NCBI GenBank assembly: GCA_948443805.1
Contig: CAOJUB010000001.1
Location: 124,001 to 188,000, forward strand
Source of the DNA: an uncultured Clostridia bacterium
GTDB lineage: Bacteria; Bacillota; Clostridia; Oscillospirales; UBA644
Length of the DNA: 64,000 bases
Direction of reading: 5' to 3'
In this document: positions 8,346-17,485 of the stretch, piece after piece
Numbering within the stretch: position 1 is the stretch's first letter
Layout of the letters: each line of letters starts with the position of its first letter
The notes under the pieces: model-generated
What the model saw: only the letters and a program-made list of their open reading frames with translations
The model's database searches: none
What the model was told of the DNA's origin: nothing
Position numbers and translations under genes: made by a program

Positions 8346-9593
8346 ATGGCGGGTAAAACAGCCTGTTGCTGCGGCATGATGCCGTGGTTTAAAGAGGGAG
8401 CGCCGCTTCGGTATCCCGCGCTTTCCGAGAATGTTCAAACCGAAGTTCTTGTTGTCGGCGGCGGACTTTCCGGTTTGCTGTCCGCGTATTTTCTCGTTCA
8501 GGCGGGGGTTGACTGCGTTTTAGTTGAGCAGGGATTGCTTGGCGGCGCTTCAAAATTTTTCGGCGGTTTTTCTTGTGACGGCGGACCGTCCTTAACAAAG
8601 TTGTTTTCTTTATATAGCCGGGAAAATGCGCTTCGGCTCTGGCAGAGCATTTGTCAGACGGTCCGGGATGTGGAAACTTTTGTTTCCGATGTTGCGCCGG
8701 GCTGCGGCTATAAACAAAAAGACAGTTTTTTCTTTACGCAGAAAGAAGAAAATATTTCGGATATGAAGGAGGAATTCCGTCTTCGTAATTTTAGCGGATT
8801 TCCCTGTGAATTTATTGGCGCTGACGATGCGCTGAGTCTATTTTCGTTTCCGGTGTGCGGGGGCGTGTATGTGAAAAATTGCGGCGGAGAAATCAATCCT
8901 GTCGCATTGGCCGATGGCGTGGCTTCCCGGCTGACGCTTTGCGGCGGGCGGATCTATGAAGAAAGCAGCGTTGTTTCCATGCGGAAGAAAAACGGGAATT
9001 TTTTTGTTTCCAAAACAAAAAACGGTTTTGAAATCACGTCAAAGGCCGTCTGCGACTGCCGCGGGGTGGAATTGCTGAAACGGTATCCCGGTATGGGGAA
9101 AAGAAAAACTGTTTTTTCGCTTTGTTCGGACGCCGCGCCCAATCTTTCCGGATGGCCGGGACGCTGCGTGATGAAAAACGATGAGAAAAAACGACCCCTC
9201 TTTATTTTCGGCGCAGACAGCGAGCGGGTTGTTTTGCAAGGTGAGGAAAGCGGCATCCTCACGCCTTCCGGAGGTTTTCACGGCATAGAAACCGGGTTTT
9301 TGTTTGATGTGAAGAAAGAAAGTCTGAAAATCCAGGCGGAAGAAATGTTCCTCGGCGAAAGCCTGTCTTTTCCTTTTTTCGGAGCCGCCGGCATGGTCTG
9401 TACCTCCGATGGGCTTCCCTATGCGGGAGAAGACCGAAATCTTCCCGGTTATTATTATGTATGCGGCGATGGGCGGAACGCTGTTGTCAACGCCATTCAC
9501 TGCGGCCGGCTCATCGCAGGACTCTATACGGGAAATGGGAAGGAAACATCGGATTTGAACGCATCGCTTTTTTCTATGAGAGAGCCGGAATAG
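8346..9593 (+). CDS. FAD-dependent oxidoreductase (DadA/glycine oxidase-like)
   Basis: Flavoprotein of the DAO family, which oxidises amines or amino acids. The ATG at 8346 is chosen because GGGAGGT (8333-8339) lies 6 bp before it; a TTG at 8331 would overlap that site. The 415 residues have the Rossmann motif GGGLSGL near residue 37 with the acidic partner in CVLVEQG, and a C-terminal FAD-contact segment around GYYYVCGDGRNAV. In Firmicutes such proteins often end in a Rieske domain; this one does not. The N-terminus has three adjacent cysteines (CCC, residues 7-9). It is monocistronic. Confidence 0.85.
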   Translation: MAGKTACCCGMMPWFKEGAPLRYPALSENVQTEVLVVGGGLSGLLSAYFLVQAGVDCVLVEQGLLGGASKFFGGFSCDGGPSLTKLFSLYSRENALRLWQSICQTVRDVETFVSDVAPGCGYKQKDSFFFTQKEENISDMKEEFRLRNFSGFPCEFIGADDALSLFSFPVCGGVYVKNCGGEINPVALADGVASRLTLCGGRIYEESSVVSMRKKNGNFFVSKTKNGFEITSKAVCDCRGVELLKRYPGMGKRKTVFSLCSDAAPNLSGWPGRCVMKNDEKKRPLFIFGADSERVVLQGEESGILTPSGGFHGIETGFLFDVKKESLKIQAEEMFLGESLSFPFFGAAGMVCTSDGLPYAGEDRNLPGYYYVCGDGRNAVVNAIHCGRLIAGLYTGNGKETSDLNASLFSMREPE

Positions 9594-9706
9594 AATATAA
9601 AAAATTATAGCATAATACCGTTCGGATATCAAGTACGGCGGCATATTTTTTACAATTTATTCGGAACATCGTCTTTGACAAAAAAATGAATTTTCGGCTG
9701 CCCCTC

Positions 9707-9735
9707 TTGCAAAAAATTGGGTTTTATGCTATGAT
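9707..9735 (+). promoter_or_regulatory. Promoter of the riboswitch/P-type ATPase transcript
   Basis: TTGCAA (9707-9712) and TATGAT (9730-9735) with a 17-bp spacer. Transcription would start near 9742, just before the riboswitch. Confidence 0.7.
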
Positions 9736-9741
9736 TTGAGA

Positions 9742-9920
9742 ACAGAATGGGATTTTCAGCAAACAGAATATTTTCGTGAGGGAGTAGTTCCGCAGTTTTG
9801 CGAGATAAATCAACAGTCATGGCCTGATTCAGGTCTGGTTTATCGAAAAAACATGTCGTTTTTTGTAAACATGTTTCAGAATGAGACTCATATGCTATTG
9901 TGCATATGGGTCTTTTTTAT
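9742..9920 (+). ncRNA. yybP-ykoY (manganese) riboswitch with terminator
   Basis: The leader contains the conserved loop GGGAGTAG (9780-9787), the second conserved segment CAACAGTCATGGCC (9811-9824) and the 3' closing element TGAGACT (9882-9888). These are the hallmarks of the yybP-ykoY Mn2+ riboswitch. The GAGAC strand of the aptamer is also the 5' arm of a 12-bp terminator stem (9884-9895 with 9902-9913) followed by a run of six T. Aptamer and terminator are therefore mutually exclusive, as expected for a Mn2+-on switch. This leader fills most of the 400-bp gap before the ATPase gene. Confidence 0.82.
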
Positions 9921-9995
9921 TTGGAAATTCAGCAAATCCCGCAATGAAAGATTCGGTAAGCGGATTGAAAATGTATTTTTATAAAAGGTATGGTG

Positions 9996-12638
9996 ATGAA
10001 AATGAAAGCGTATTTTTCAGACGGCGATGAAGTTCTGGCCGTGCAGAAAACTAACCGGGCGGGTCTATCTTCCGACGAGGCGGCGAAACGGCTTGCCGAA
10101 AACGGAAAAAACCGGTTGCAGGAAGGAAAAAAAGTTCCGTTGATTCTCCGGTTTCTAAAAGAATTCTGCAATCCCATGATTCTTGTTTTGCTTGCGGCTG
10201 CGGCTGTTTCTTTCACTACCGCGCTTTACAGCGGGGAGTCGTTTGCCGATGTGGTGATCATTCTTACCGTGGTCGTATTGAATGCTGTTCTCGGCGTATT
10301 GCAGGAAAGTAAGGCCGAAAAAGCGATCGCATCGCTTCAGAAAATGACGGCATCCTCCTCCCGTGTCCTTCGCGGCGGGAAACCGGCTGTTGTTCCCAGC
10401 GAGGAATTGGTCTGCGGCGATATTGTTCTTCTGGAAGCCGGGGACGCTGTTCCTGCCGACGGACGGATTTTGGAGTGCGCTAGCCTGAAAATCGAAGAAT
10501 CCGCGCTGACGGGCGAGTCGGTTCCGGTAGAAAAAACGGCAGATACGCTTTCTTCCGAAAAGGGAAAGGTTCCGCTCGGCGACCGGCGGAACATGGTTTA
10601 TACCGGAAGTACCGTAGTTTACGGCCGGGGGACGGTGGTTGTCACGGCCACCGGGATGGATACCGAAATGGGCGGCATCGCTTCGGTTCTGAGCGAAGCA
10701 AAGGAAAACCGGACGCCGCTGCAGCATAAACTGGCGCAGCTGTCGAAGATCCTTACTGTGTTTGTTCTTGGTGTCTGCGCGGTGATCTTTGCCGTAAACC
10801 TGTTCCGGCTGTACCCTGATTTTTCCGGTACGGCGCTTCTGGATACGTTTATGATTGCCGTCAGCCTTGCCGTTGCTGCGATTCCGGAAGGGCTTGCAGC
10901 GGTGGTTACCGTTGTTCTGTCGATCGGCGTGACCAACATGTCGAAACGAAATGCCGCCATCCGAAAACTGACGGCGGTGGAAACACTGGGCTGCGCGCAG
11001 ATTATTTGTTCGGATAAAACCGGAACGCTGACGCAGAATAAAATGACGGTAGTCAGGGTCTCCGCTTCTGATTCTCCGCTGCTGGCTTCCGCTATGGCGC
11101 TTTGCAGCGATGCGGAACTGGATGAAAACGGCAGGGCCGTCGGCGAACCGACCGAAGCGGCATTGGTGGAGTATGCTTTTTCGGCCGGGCTTTCCAAAAA
11201 TGATCTGAAAATGCAGTATAACAGGATTGGAGAAGCGCCGTTTGATTCTCTCCGAAAAATGATGTCGGTGGTTTGTTTCCGGAACGGAAAATGGATTCAG
11301 TTTACCAAAGGCGCGCCCGATGAAGTGCTGAAAAAATGCCGGTATGTTCTTGCCGGCGGAGAGAAAGTGCTGCTGACCGAGGAAAGAAAAGCGGAAATCC
11401 TCGCTGAAAACCGGCAGATGGCCGGGGAAGCGCTTCGGGTGCTCGGTGCAGCCTACTGCGAATATGAAAGCGTACCGTCTTCTTTTTCTCCTGACAGCCT
11501 GGAGCAAAACCTTTGCTTTATCGGGCTGGCCGGTATGATCGATCCGGTAAGGCCCGAAGTCCGGGATGCGGTTGCGCAGTGCAGAGAAGCGGGCATTCGT
11601 CCGGTTATGATTACCGGAGACCATCTGGATACTGCCGTTGCGATCGGCAAGCAGCTAGGAATTGTTTCTTCAGAAGACCAGGCGGTTACCGGCGCGGTTC
11701 TGGATGATCTTTCCGATGAAGAACTGGTTCGGGATATCGAACGGTATTCTGTTTTTGCCCGAGTGCAGCCGGAGCACAAGGTGCGGATTGTAAAGGCCTG
11801 GCAGGCGAAAGGAAAGGTCACGGCCATGACCGGCGATGGCGTGAACGATGCGCCTTCCATCAAAATAGCCAATATCGGCGTCGGTATGGGGATAACCGGT
11901 ACGGACGTGACAAAAAATGTGGCGGATATGGTGCTTGCCGACGATAATTTTGCTACGATTGTTGCTGCGGTGGGCGAAGGCCGCCGGATCTATGACAATA
12001 TCCGGAAATCAATTCAGTTTCTTCTGGCTTCCAATTTATCGGAGGTCTTTTCGGTTTTCGCCGCTACGCTGCTTGGCTTTACCATTTTAAAGCCGGTTCA
12101 TCTTCTTTGGATCAATCTGATTACCGATTGTTTCCCCGCGCTGGCGCTTGGCATGGAAAAACCGGAACCGGATATCATGAGCCGGCCGCCCCGGGATGCG
12201 AAAGAGGGAATTTTTGCCGGCGGGCTTGCGTTTGACGTTCTCTTTCAGGGAATTGCCGTAGCGGTGATTACTCTTGCCGCCTATTTGATCGGGCATTTTA
12301 TGGAATCCGGACGGTGGGAATTCGTCAACAGCCCGGATGGCATGACCATGGCGTTTCTGGCATTGTCTTTGGCGGAAATTTTTCACTCATTCAATATGCG
12401 TTCCCGCCGGAAGTCGGTTTTTTCTCTTTCCGGGCAGAATCTTCTTCTCTGGGGCGGCATGGTTCTTTCTTTGGTTTGTACCACGGCCGTCATTTATGTT
12501 CCGTTTTTGGCGAATGCTTTTGGGTTCGAATCCATTTCTCCGGCCGAATATGCCGTCGCCGCGTTTCTTGCTTTTCTGATTGTTCCTGTGGTGGAAACCG
12601 TCAAATGGTTTCAGCGCCGGTTTTCCCGTCAGGCATGA
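9996..12638 (+). CDS. Cation-transporting P-type ATPase (Ca2+/Mn2+ type)
   Basis: Membrane pump of the P2A family (SERCA/PMR1/YloB-like). About 880 residues: N-terminal cation ATPase domain, actuator motif TGES (172-175), membrane ion-site segment AIPEGL, phosphorylation motif DKTGTLT (D340), P-domain MTGDGVNDAP, and membrane helix 6 with NLITD. All catalytic residues are present. The ATG at 9996 is preferred because AAAGG lies 7 bp before it; ATGs at 9990 and 10002 are alternatives. Because a yybP-ykoY Mn2+ riboswitch precedes it, a role in exporting excess Mn2+ (possibly also Ca2+) is the best inference. Confidence 0.93.
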   Translation: MKMKAYFSDGDEVLAVQKTNRAGLSSDEAAKRLAENGKNRLQEGKKVPLILRFLKEFCNPMILVLLAAAAVSFTTALYSGESFADVVIILTVVVLNAVLGVLQESKAEKAIASLQKMTASSSRVLRGGKPAVVPSEELVCGDIVLLEAGDAVPADGRILECASLKIEESALTGESVPVEKTADTLSSEKGKVPLGDRRNMVYTGSTVVYGRGTVVVTATGMDTEMGGIASVLSEAKENRTPLQHKLAQLSKILTVFVLGVCAVIFAVNLFRLYPDFSGTALLDTFMIAVSLAVAAIPEGLAAVVTVVLSIGVTNMSKRNAAIRKLTAVETLGCAQIICSDKTGTLTQNKMTVVRVSASDSPLLASAMALCSDAELDENGRAVGEPTEAALVEYAFSAGLSKNDLKMQYNRIGEAPFDSLRKMMSVVCFRNGKWIQFTKGAPDEVLKKCRYVLAGGEKVLLTEERKAEILAENRQMAGEALRVLGAAYCEYESVPSSFSPDSLEQNLCFIGLAGMIDPVRPEVRDAVAQCREAGIRPVMITGDHLDTAVAIGKQLGIVSSEDQAVTGAVLDDLSDEELVRDIERYSVFARVQPEHKVRIVKAWQAKGKVTAMTGDGVNDAPSIKIANIGVGMGITGTDVTKNVADMVLADDNFATIVAAVGEGRRIYDNIRKSIQFLLASNLSEVFSVFAATLLGFTILKPVHLLWINLITDCFPALALGMEKPEPDIMSRPPRDAKEGIFAGGLAFDVLFQGIAVAVITLAAYLIGHFMESGRWEFVNSPDGMTMAFLALSLAEIFHSFNMRSRRKSVFSLSGQNLLLWGGMVLSLVCTTAVIYVPFLANAFGFESISPAEYAVAAFLAFLIVPVVETVKWFQRRFSRQA

Positions 12639-12689
12639 TATGCCGGGCGACGTTCATCTGATTTGCCGCTGATGTTTGTGCTGAAAAAG

Positions 12690-12723
12690 GAACGCCAGCC
12701 ATAACGGCTGGCGTTCTTTTTTT
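12690..12723. terminator. Bidirectional intrinsic terminator
   Basis: GAACGCCAGCC (12690-12700) pairs with GGCTGGCGTTC (12706-12716), with seven T after it and a run of A before it. It serves the ATPase gene on the plus strand and the nucleoside phosphorylase gene on the minus strand. Confidence 0.92.
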
Positions 12724-12796
12724 GTGTATGGTCGTTTGATCCGGGAAAAATTGGAGGGGAATTTGGGTCAGCCGGAATACCGGGGTTTTCTGATTT

Positions 12797-13561
12797 TTAT
12801 TTTTCTGCGATATATCGGGCCAGCTCTAGCGCGATTTCGAAATGGCCGACGTCGTGCTGCGTACCTTTTGTCTGTCCGTCTTTTGCTCTTTGGTCCCATT
12901 GGGGCGCGTCAAGCAGATCGCCGCTGGTAAAGAAGGTATACAGATTGAGCCCCCGAAAGGTGCACATCGCCTGTAAGGCGGCGCATTCCATTTCTACTGA
13001 AATACAGCCGTCCGCTTTGTGTTTTTCAAAATTGGTAACGGTTTCTCTGTAAAAGGCATCGGTTGTCCATGTTTTTCCTTTTACATAAGGGATCTTGTTT
13101 TCTTCCATAAAATCAGCGACAATGCCTGCATTTTCTATCGGAATATAATCCGATGCCGGGGCGTAATGATAAGACGTTCCCTCATCTCGGTAGGCTTGTG
13201 TGGGAATCATCACTTTTCCATGTGCTATTTCCTTATTCAGGCAGCCTGCCCCGCCAAATACAATATAGTTTTTTGTCTGTATTCCGGATAACGAATCTTC
13301 CACCGTTCCGACACAGGCAGGTGCTCCCACATACGTTTTGTAAAAAGCGAATTTTTTTCCCTTAAAATCAAAGCCGTAGATGGGCGTGACTCCCGTGGCA
13401 AACTGAAATGAGGCAATTTGCGTGACGTTATAATTTTTACAGACGGAAGTTTCAATTGCATGGGAAAACGTGATAATACAGGCGTCAACCACAGGCGCAT
13501 TTTCGTTGACATATGGATTGATGATGGCCGGCGATTGGTTGTCAAAAGTTTCGGTAATCAT
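12797..13561 (-). CDS. Nucleoside phosphorylase (PNP/UDP family)
   Basis: Cytosolic enzyme that splits a purine or pyrimidine nucleoside with phosphate. The start at 13561 is chosen because AGGAGG lies 6 bp before it on the minus strand; the frame is open further upstream but lacks a ribosome site. The 254 residues show the phosphorylase signature FGGAGCL, the segment DEGTSYHY, and the ribose/base-binding VEMECAAL with a following SGD. The substrate could be uridine or a purine nucleoside. It follows the NUDIX gene by 68 bp on the same strand, a pairing that fits nucleotide salvage. Confidence 0.85.
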   Translation of the reverse strand: MITETFDNQSPAIINPYVNENAPVVDACIITFSHAIETSVCKNYNVTQIASFQFATGVTPIYGFDFKGKKFAFYKTYVGAPACVGTVEDSLSGIQTKNYIVFGGAGCLNKEIAHGKVMIPTQAYRDEGTSYHYAPASDYIPIENAGIVADFMEENKIPYVKGKTWTTDAFYRETVTNFEKHKADGCISVEMECAALQAMCTFRGLNLYTFFTSGDLLDAPQWDQRAKDGQTKGTQHDVGHFEIALELARYIAEK

Positions 13562-13629
13562 TTTTTTCCTCCTAAGATGAATATTGGTTATGTATGCAAA
13601 ACGGTTGAAAAAATGCTTCGGTATTCGAT

Positions 13630-14079
13630 CTATCGGTAAAAGGTTTCCCAGTCGCCATCGTGGTTCCGGCAGTAACATTCCGAAAGTTCCGGTTTTGCGA
13701 ACATCCTTCGGTATTTTTCCATATTCGGCGCCAGCGGCAGATTTTCCAGTTCCCTTTCTTCAATCCAGAAAACTTTTCCCTCTTCGGTTTCACCGATACA
13801 CTCTCCGCTGTAGTCGGTAGTCTGATAGAAAAAAGTAAAATACTTATCTCCGTTTTCATTGTCCCAGTAAATAAATCCGCACGGTTTCAGATTTTTGATA
13901 TCATACCCCGTTTCTTCTTTGATTTCCCGGACGGCGCTGTCATAAATGCTTTCTCCTTTTTCTACATGACCGCCGGGAAAGGCAATTCCCGGATAACGCA
14001 GCCTTCTTTCCTGAACCAATATCTTTCCGCTCTGCTTGTCTTGAATTCTGACCATGTTTGTTAAGGTAACTTCGTCCAT
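13630..14079 (-). CDS. NUDIX hydrolase (MutT-like)
   Basis: 149-residue cytosolic nucleotide diphosphohydrolase. The Nudix box is complete: G-x5-E-x7-REUxEExGU is read in GHVEKGES ... REIKEETGY near residues 40-62, preceded by FPGG. The family includes 8-oxo-dGTP diphosphatases and housekeeping pyrophosphohydrolases, so the substrate stays open. CCGGAGGG lies upstream of the ATG. It is the first gene of the pair with the nucleoside phosphorylase. Confidence 0.88.
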   Translation of the reverse strand: MDEVTLTNMVRIQDKQSGKILVQERRLRYPGIAFPGGHVEKGESIYDSAVREIKEETGYDIKNLKPCGFIYWDNENGDKYFTFFYQTTDYSGECIGETEEGKVFWIEERELENLPLAPNMEKYRRMFAKPELSECYCRNHDGDWETFYR

Positions 14080-14214
14080 GTTTTCCCTCCGGCTTTTGTT
14101 GCGTTTGATTATTTATAACATAAATTCATGGCTTTTTTGTGAACTTTTTCTTTGCTTTAGCTTTTTTGACGTTCGTTTTGTCTTTTTCTTTTTTCAAACT
14201 TTTCGGCAAAATTC

Positions 14215-14243
14215 TTGACAGGAAACCAAAACTGATATATAAT
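14215..14243 (+). promoter_or_regulatory. Promoter of the tsaE-tsaB-rpiB-upp-rlmB run
   Basis: Perfect TTGACA (14215-14220), 17-bp spacer and TATAAT (14238-14243), 115 bp before tsaE. The rest of the 279-bp gap from 14080 shows no other feature. Confidence 0.92.
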
Positions 14244-14358
14244 AAATAAAGATATATATAATGGAACATGCACTGCCCTGTTTCTCTCGCGGCAGGAGAA
14301 AACCGCATTGCATTCCGGAAAGGTTTGTTCGTCCAAGGACGTTGGAAGGGAGATTGGT

Positions 14359-14802
14359 ATGGAATATGTTTCTTCTTCGCCGGAAGAGACTTTTGCTCTC
14401 GCGAAAAAAATTGCGGCAAAATTGCCGGCGCTTTGTTCTGACGGCCTGACGCTCTGCCTGGAGGGCGAGATGGGCGGCGGGAAAACTGCCTTTGCCAAAG
14501 GGCTTCTGGCGGGTCTTCATTATGCCGGCGAGGTCACCAGCCCGACTTTTTCCCTGTGTAACCGGTATGATGCGGATATCACGGTTTATCACATGGATCT
14601 GTATCGGCTCAGCGGAGAGGACGATCTGTTTTCTGCCGGCGTTCTGGATCATCTGGAAGAAAAAAACACGCTTTCCGTCATCGAATGGGCCGACCGGGCG
14701 AACGGGTCTCTTTCCGGGTCTATGACCATCGGTTTTTCCTACGGTGCGGCGGCAAATAAACGGATTATCACGCTGCCTGCGATTCTTGCGGAAGGGCTGT
14801 GA
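14359..14802 (+). CDS. tsaE: tRNA threonylcarbamoyladenosine biosynthesis ATPase TsaE
   Basis: ATPase partner of the TsaBDE complex, which makes the t6A37 modification of ANN-decoding tRNAs. The 147 residues carry the Walker A motif GEMGGGKT, the family switch segment VTSPTFSL and the DLYRL motif of the YjeE/TsaE fold. The ATG at 14359 is used because GGAAGGGAG precedes it by 7 bp; an earlier in-frame ATG (14308) has no ribosome site. tsaB follows after 18 bp, the usual arrangement in Firmicutes. tsaD is not in the window. Confidence 0.95.
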   Translation: MEYVSSSPEETFALAKKIAAKLPALCSDGLTLCLEGEMGGGKTAFAKGLLAGLHYAGEVTSPTFSLCNRYDADITVYHMDLYRLSGEDDLFSAGVLDHLEEKNTLSVIEWADRANGSLSGSMTIGFSYGAAANKRIITLPAILAEGL

Positions 14803-14820
14803 CAAAGAGGAAGGATGGGT

Positions 14821-15534
14821 ATGGGAGAAAAAATTCTGGCTCTGGACGCTGCTTCCGGCGCCTGTTCGGCCTGCGTTTTTGAAAACGGACAGGTTTTGAG
14901 TTTTGTTTTGATTAACGAGGGGCTTACGCACAGCCAAACACTTCTGCCTGCGGTGGAACGGGTTTTATCCGAAGCGAAAACTTCGGTTCGGGATCTGGAT
15001 GTGATCGCCGTTACGATTGGCCCCGGTTCGTTTACCGGCCTGAAAATCGGTGCGGCAACGGCGAAAGGTCTGGCCTTCCCGGATGAAATTCCCTGCGTCG
15101 CACTTTCTTCGCTGCTGCCCCTGGCCTATTCGTTGCGGGAAAAAAACGGCATTGTCTGCGCGGTTCTTGATGCGCGCCGGAACCTTTTTTACAACGCGCT
15201 GTTCCGCTGCGAAAAAGGAACGGTGACCCGGCTTTGTCCGGATCGGCAGATTGCGGCGGCAGACCTTCTTTCGGAACTGAACCGTTATGATGAACCTGTT
15301 TTTTTAGCCGGCGACGGTTCTTCGCTGCTGCTGAAATTGTCCGGCGAAACCGATCGTTTTTGCTTTGATCCGGCGGATGCGGATATCCGTGCGGATATGG
15401 CGGCGCTTGCCGTTTTTTCGGGGGAGGGCACACGCCTTCCGGCAGAGCGGCTGGTTCCTGCATATCTGCGGCTGCCTCAGGCTGAAAGAGAGAGGCTGGA
15501 ACGGGAAAAGCAAAAAGAATCGACACTTCCATGA
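14821..15534 (+). CDS. tsaB: tRNA threonylcarbamoyladenosine biosynthesis protein TsaB
   Basis: ASKHA-fold scaffold protein that binds TsaD for t6A synthesis. The 237 residues begin with KILALDAASGACS and contain the diagnostic THSQTLLPA and GPGSFTGLKIG segments. Two ATGs are possible (14815, 14821); 14821 has better spacing from AGGAAGG. The C-terminus ends without the RimI acetyltransferase domain that is fused or adjacent in many Firmicutes, and no rimI follows; rpiB comes next instead. Confidence 0.95.
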   Translation: MGEKILALDAASGACSACVFENGQVLSFVLINEGLTHSQTLLPAVERVLSEAKTSVRDLDVIAVTIGPGSFTGLKIGAATAKGLAFPDEIPCVALSSLLPLAYSLREKNGIVCAVLDARRNLFYNALFRCEKGTVTRLCPDRQIAAADLLSELNRYDEPVFLAGDGSSLLLKLSGETDRFCFDPADADIRADMAALAVFSGEGTRLPAERLVPAYLRLPQAERERLEREKQKESTLP

Positions 15535-15563
15535 AAATTGGCTGCTGAAAGGATTGAAAAAAA

Positions 15564-15998
15564 ATGATGAAAATTGCCATTGGGGCTGACCACGCCGGAT
15601 TTGCGTATAAAGAAATGCTCAAACAGTATGTTTCGGAATTCGATTTCTGTGAGGTCTGCGATTGCGGAACCGACAGTACGGATTCCTGTGATTATCCGGT
15701 TTTTGCGAAAAAGGTCTGTGATAAGGTTACGTCGGGCGATTGTTCGATGGGTATTCTGGTTTGCGGAACGGGAATCGGGATGTCGATTGCCGCCAATAAG
15801 CAGAAAGGGATTCGGGCGGCGGTTGCCTCCGATGAATACAGTGTGAAATTTACCCGTCTGCATAATGATGCAAACGTTCTTTGTTTGGGCGCCAGAGTGA
15901 TCGCCGAGGAAAAAGCGAGAATTCTCACCGAACTTTTTCTTACCACAGAATTTGAAGGCGGAAAACATTTGCGTCGCGTAGCGATGTTTGAAGAATAA
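15564..15998 (+). CDS. rpiB: Ribose 5-phosphate isomerase B
   Basis: Interconverts ribose 5-phosphate and ribulose 5-phosphate in the pentose phosphate pathway. The 144 residues match the RpiB/LacAB family: IGADHAGF at the start, the active-site loop CGTGIGMSIAANK with its catalytic cysteine, and HNDANVLCLGARV. ATG ATG occurs at the start and either may be used. Placed before upp, it could help supply PRPP precursor for uracil salvage. Confidence 0.95.
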   Translation: MMKIAIGADHAGFAYKEMLKQYVSEFDFCEVCDCGTDSTDSCDYPVFAKKVCDKVTSGDCSMGILVCGTGIGMSIAANKQKGIRAAVASDEYSVKFTRLHNDANVLCLGARVIAEEKARILTELFLTTEFEGGKHLRRVAMFEE

Positions 15999-16046
15999 AC
16001 GATTTTTTCGGGGAAAGCCGGAAGAAAAAAGATAGGAGAGAGAAAA

Positions 16047-16673
16047 ATGAAGGTAAACATCACAAATCATCCCTTGATTGAGCACAAGATTACCATGCTC
16101 CGTTCGGTAGAAACCGGAACGAAGGATTTCCGCGATTTGGCCAGCGAGATTTCAATGCTGATGTGTTACGAGTTCACCCGGGATCTTCCGCTGGAGGAGA
16201 TTGAAATTGAAACGCCGATTACCAAAACCAAGGCAAAGGTGATTGCCGGGAAAAAACTCGCCGTTGTTCCGATTCTCCGCGCCGGCCTTGGGATGGTCGA
16301 CGGGATTCTGAGCCTGATTCCTGCGATTAAGGTAGGGCATATCGGCCTTTACCGTGATCCGGATACCCTGGAACCGGTGGAATATTACTGCAAACTGCCT
16401 TCCGATATCGGAGACCGGGATGTGATTGTGCTGGATCCCATGCTGGCTACGGGCGGTTCTGCCTCGGCGGCGATTCAGTTCCTGAAAAATTACGGCGTGA
16501 AAAATATCAAAAGCTGTCATTTGATCGCGGCGCCGGAGGGAATCTGCCGTCTGAATCAGGATCATCCCGATGTGGAGGTTTACTGTGCGGCGATCGATGA
16601 AAAACTGAACGATCACGGGTATATCGTTCCCGGGCTCGGCGATGCCGGAGACCGGATATTCGGGACGAAATAA
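16047..16673 (+). CDS. upp: Uracil phosphoribosyltransferase
   Basis: Salvage enzyme converting uracil and PRPP to UMP. The 208 residues show the PRPP-binding loop [14 protein letters not shown] and the C-terminal uracil-recognition segment [25 protein letters not shown] precedes the ATG. The stop codon overlaps the rlmB start (TAATG), so the two are translationally coupled. Confidence 0.97.
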   Translation: MKVNITNHPLIEHKITMLRSVETGTKDFRDLASEISMLMCYEFTRDLPLEEIEIETPITKTKAKVIAGKKLAVVPILRAGLGMVDGILSLIPAIKVGHIGLYRDPDTLEPVEYYCKLPSDIGDRDVIVLDPMLATGGSASAAIQFLKNYGVKNIKSCHLIAAPEGICRLNQDHPDVEVYCAAIDEKLNDHGYIVPGLGDAGDRIFGTK

Positions 16674-17422
16674 TGGAAGAGAAAAGTAATATCGTCTGCG
16701 GCAGAAATCCTGTTGCCGAGGCGCTCCGGGGAAACCGGACGGTTGAGAAAATCTATGTTTTGCGCGGCCCCCGGGAGGGGTCAATTATAAAAATCTGCGC
16801 GATGGCCCGCCAGAAAGGCATTCCGGTGATCGAAGCGGATCGGCGGAAGCTGGAAAGCATCTGCCGGTCGGATTCTCATCAGGGAGTGGTCGCTTTTGTT
16901 ACCGATTTTGCCTATTCTTCGGTGGAAGAAATTCTTTCTTCGGCGAAGGCCGAAGGCGAGACGCCGTTTATTCTTGTGATCGACGGAATTACTGATCCGC
17001 ACAATCTCGGTGCGGTCATCCGTACGGCGAATGCCTGCGGAATTCACGGCGTGATCCTTCCGAAACGAAATACCTGCGGTTTGACTTCCGTTGTTTTCAA
17101 AGCGGCGGCCGGCGCGTGCGAGTTCGTAAAGATTGCGCGGGTTTCCAACATTGCCACTACGCTGAAAACGCTGAAGGAAAACAATATTTGGATCTATGCC
17201 GCCGACGGCGCTTCTCCCCGCGCGGAAAGCCTCTATCAGACCGATTTGAAGGGTCCCTGCGCGGTGGTTTTGGGCGACGAGGGAAAAGGAATTTCCCGGA
17301 TCGTTTCGGAAGAAAGCGATTTTATCGTGAAAATCCCGATGCTCGGAGAAATTTCTTCGCTGAATCTTTCGGTTGCCGGAGGCGTGATTCTGTATGAGAT
17401 TCTCCGTCAGAGAGGCGAATAG
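16673..17422 (+). CDS. rlmB: 23S rRNA (guanosine-2'-O-)-methyltransferase RlmB
   Basis: SpoU-family (SPOUT) methyltransferase that makes Gm2251 in the ribosomal P loop. The 249 residues have an N-terminal L30e-like substrate-binding domain starting NIVCGRNPVAEAL, then the three SPOUT motifs: DPHNLGAVIRTA, VLGDEGKGIS and IPMLGEISSLNLSVA, which form the knotted SAM site. Its ATG overlaps the upp stop by one base. Confidence 0.94.
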   Translation: MEEKSNIVCGRNPVAEALRGNRTVEKIYVLRGPREGSIIKICAMARQKGIPVIEADRRKLESICRSDSHQGVVAFVTDFAYSSVEEILSSAKAEGETPFILVIDGITDPHNLGAVIRTANACGIHGVILPKRNTCGLTSVVFKAAAGACEFVKIARVSNIATTLKTLKENNIWIYAADGASPRAESLYQTDLKGPCAVVLGDEGKGISRIVSEESDFIVKIPMLGEISSLNLSVAGGVILYEILRQRGE

Positions 17423-17485
17423 CCAATCAATCGGTATCCGGCCGCCGGCTGGTTATAAGACAAGGAAAGGACTGGAAAAAGTAGC

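Noticed and set aside
9675-9680. TTGACA as a promoter element upstream of the riboswitch
   Set aside because: No -10 box at 16-18 bp. The TTGCAA/TATGAT pair downstream is better.
10155-11624. Long open frame (489 codons) antisense to the P-type ATPase gene
   Set aside because: It mirrors the codon pattern of a clearly real gene, the translation is rich in Arg/His/Phe with no motif, and it has no ribosome site.
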